From contig NZ_JFCA01000030.1 in the NCBI RefSeq assembly GCF_000612585.1, positions 35,998 to 99,997 of the forward strand: a DNA stretch of 64,000 nt. Reading direction: 5' to 3'. The DNA is from Pseudomonas sp. CHM02. Its GTDB lineage: Bacteria; Pseudomonadota; Gammaproteobacteria; Pseudomonadales; Pseudomonadaceae. The position numbers and the translations under genes were made by a program. Under the pieces are notes generated by a model. The model did not search any database, had not been told where the DNA came from, and saw nothing but the letters and a program-made list of their open reading frames with translations. Within the stretch, counting starts at the first letter, position 1. Each line of letters opens with the position of its first letter. Of this stretch, positions 63,279 through 64,000 are shown one piece after another.

Positions 63279-63889
63279 TGCACGTCGTCGTTGTAGACGA
63301 ACTTGGGCATTTCCCAGTGAAAACGGATCGCCAGCAGGCGCAGTAGAAAACCGCTGAACAGGGTCAGCAGGATGGCCTGTTCGCTGGGCAGTTCCAGATA
63401 AAGGCACAGCATGTAGAACCAGGCGGCGAGGAACGACACGCTGGCGTACAGCTCGCGGCGGAAGATCAGCGGAATGTCGTTGCAGAAAATATCCCGCAGG
63501 ATGCCGCCAAACACCCCGGTGATCACGCCACTGACGGACGCGACCAGCATGCCATGGCCCATTTCCAGGGCGGTCATGCAGCCGATCAGAGTGAAAGCCA
63601 CCAGTCCCACGGCGTCCAGCGCCAGGAACAGCGAGCGCAGGTGGCGCATCAAAGGCGCGATAAAGATCGTCACCAGTGCCGCGATGGACGTCAGCACCAG
63701 GTATTCCGGGTGCTTGACCCAGGTCAGCGGGTAATGCCCCAGCAGCACGTCGCGCACCGAACCACCGCCCAACGCCGTCACGCAGGCGATCAGCACGACG
63801 CCAAACCAGTCCATGCCACGCCGCCCGGCGGACAGCGCGCCAGTCATGGCTTCGGCGGTAATGGCGACGAGGTAGAGCATCAACAGCAT
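63275..63889 (-). CDS. TRIC-type (UPF0126) cation-channel family membrane protein
   Basis: The 204-residue protein has seven hydrophobic helices and the duplicated glycine motifs GGGSVRDVLLG and FGGILRDIFCN, which mark the bacterial TRIC family of trimeric potassium-permeable channels. Its biological role in bacteria is unsettled. Its stop TAA lies inside the queG end, a convergent four-base overlap with no obvious terminator. The ATG at 63889 gives normal family length; the next gene upstream lies outside the window. Confidence 0.88.
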   Translation of the reverse strand: MLLMLYLVAITAEAMTGALSAGRRGMDWFGVVLIACVTALGGGSVRDVLLGHYPLTWVKHPEYLVLTSIAALVTIFIAPLMRHLRSLFLALDAVGLVAFTLIGCMTALEMGHGMLVASVSGVITGVFGGILRDIFCNDIPLIFRRELYASVSFLAAWFYMLCLYLELPSEQAILLTLFSGFLLRLLAIRFHWEMPKFVYNDDVH

Positions 63890-63978
63890 GATGGCGATCC
63901 TTGCAAAGAGGCCGGCAGTCTAATCATTTGCTGATGGCACCAAAAGAGGGCAAGCCATTATCTGCCGCAAACTCGATC

Positions 63979-64000
63979 CTGTAGCCCGGCTTGCCGGCGA
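63979..64000. repeat. REP half-element at the window edge
   Basis: CTGTAGCCCGGCTTGCCGGCGA-like sequence reaches the last base and is presumably one arm of a REPIN that continues outside. Confidence 0.6.

Overview
The window looks like a chromosomal segment of a fluorescent Pseudomonas, most likely of the P. fluorescens complex. This rests on GC-rich coding with strong G/C third positions, gene neighbourhoods familiar from Pseudomonas (ureE-ureF-ureG-hupE after a DesT-like regulator; amaA-amaB-lysR; pncB-nadE-azu; rpsF-rpsR-membrane gene-rplI-dnaB; mutL-miaA-hfq-hflX-hflKC-hisZ-purA), and about fifteen REP/REPIN palindromes of the kind abundant in P. fluorescens genomes. There is no rRNA operon, transposase, prophage, CRISPR array or plasmid gene. 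Most of the segment is ordinary core chromosome.

Layout. 1-5.7 kb: end of a LysR regulator, a ferritin-like protein, an AsmA-family protein, a small exported repeat protein, a DesT-like repressor and an NlpC/P60 hydrolase. 6-9.6 kb: urease nickel-insertion genes ureEFG with hupE, then an AGE-family sugar isomerase. 9.7-12.4 kb: a divergent CDF transporter, a YdfG-type dehydrogenase and an 810-base gap that carries five DnaA-box-like sequences. 12.4-17.9 kb: a complete branched-chain amino acid ABC importer (livFGMH plus braC); braC has a textbook sigma-54 promoter with four phased upstream repeats. 17.9-22 kb: the lysine/pipecolate catabolic pair amaA-amaB and a divergent LysR regulator. 22-25.3 kb: NAD salvage genes pncB-nadE, azurin with an ANR-type box, and a small basic protein. 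25.5-32.3 kb: a three-gene transglutaminase / circularly permuted ATP-grasp / transglutaminase-DUF2126 cassette. 32.5-34.5 kb: a candidate membrane-active toxin followed by two related four-helix membrane proteins, the most accessory-looking locus here.

34.6-64 kb is mainly housekeeping: ygiQ, dnaB, the rplI/rpsR/rpsF operon, rlmB-rnr, two tandem tRNA-Leu(CAG) genes each with its own promoter and terminator, a ferric-iron binding protein and permease without their ATPase, a chemoreceptor, purA, hisZ, hflC, hflK, hflX (TTG start), hfq, miaA, mutL, amiB, tsaE, nnrD, a convergent queG and a TRIC-family membrane protein. From nnrD to purA the genes lie on one strand with overlapping or closely spaced ends, a superoperon joining wall cleavage, tRNA modification, mismatch repair, RNA chaperoning and membrane proteolysis control.

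All family calls were made by reading protein motifs by eye; no database search was run. The items most worth a second look are the DnaA-box cluster at 11.77-12.27 kb, the sigma-54/phased-repeat promoter of braC, the putative toxin with duplicated membrane partners at 32.5-34.5 kb, and the mirror-symmetric repeat protein at 3.9 kb.
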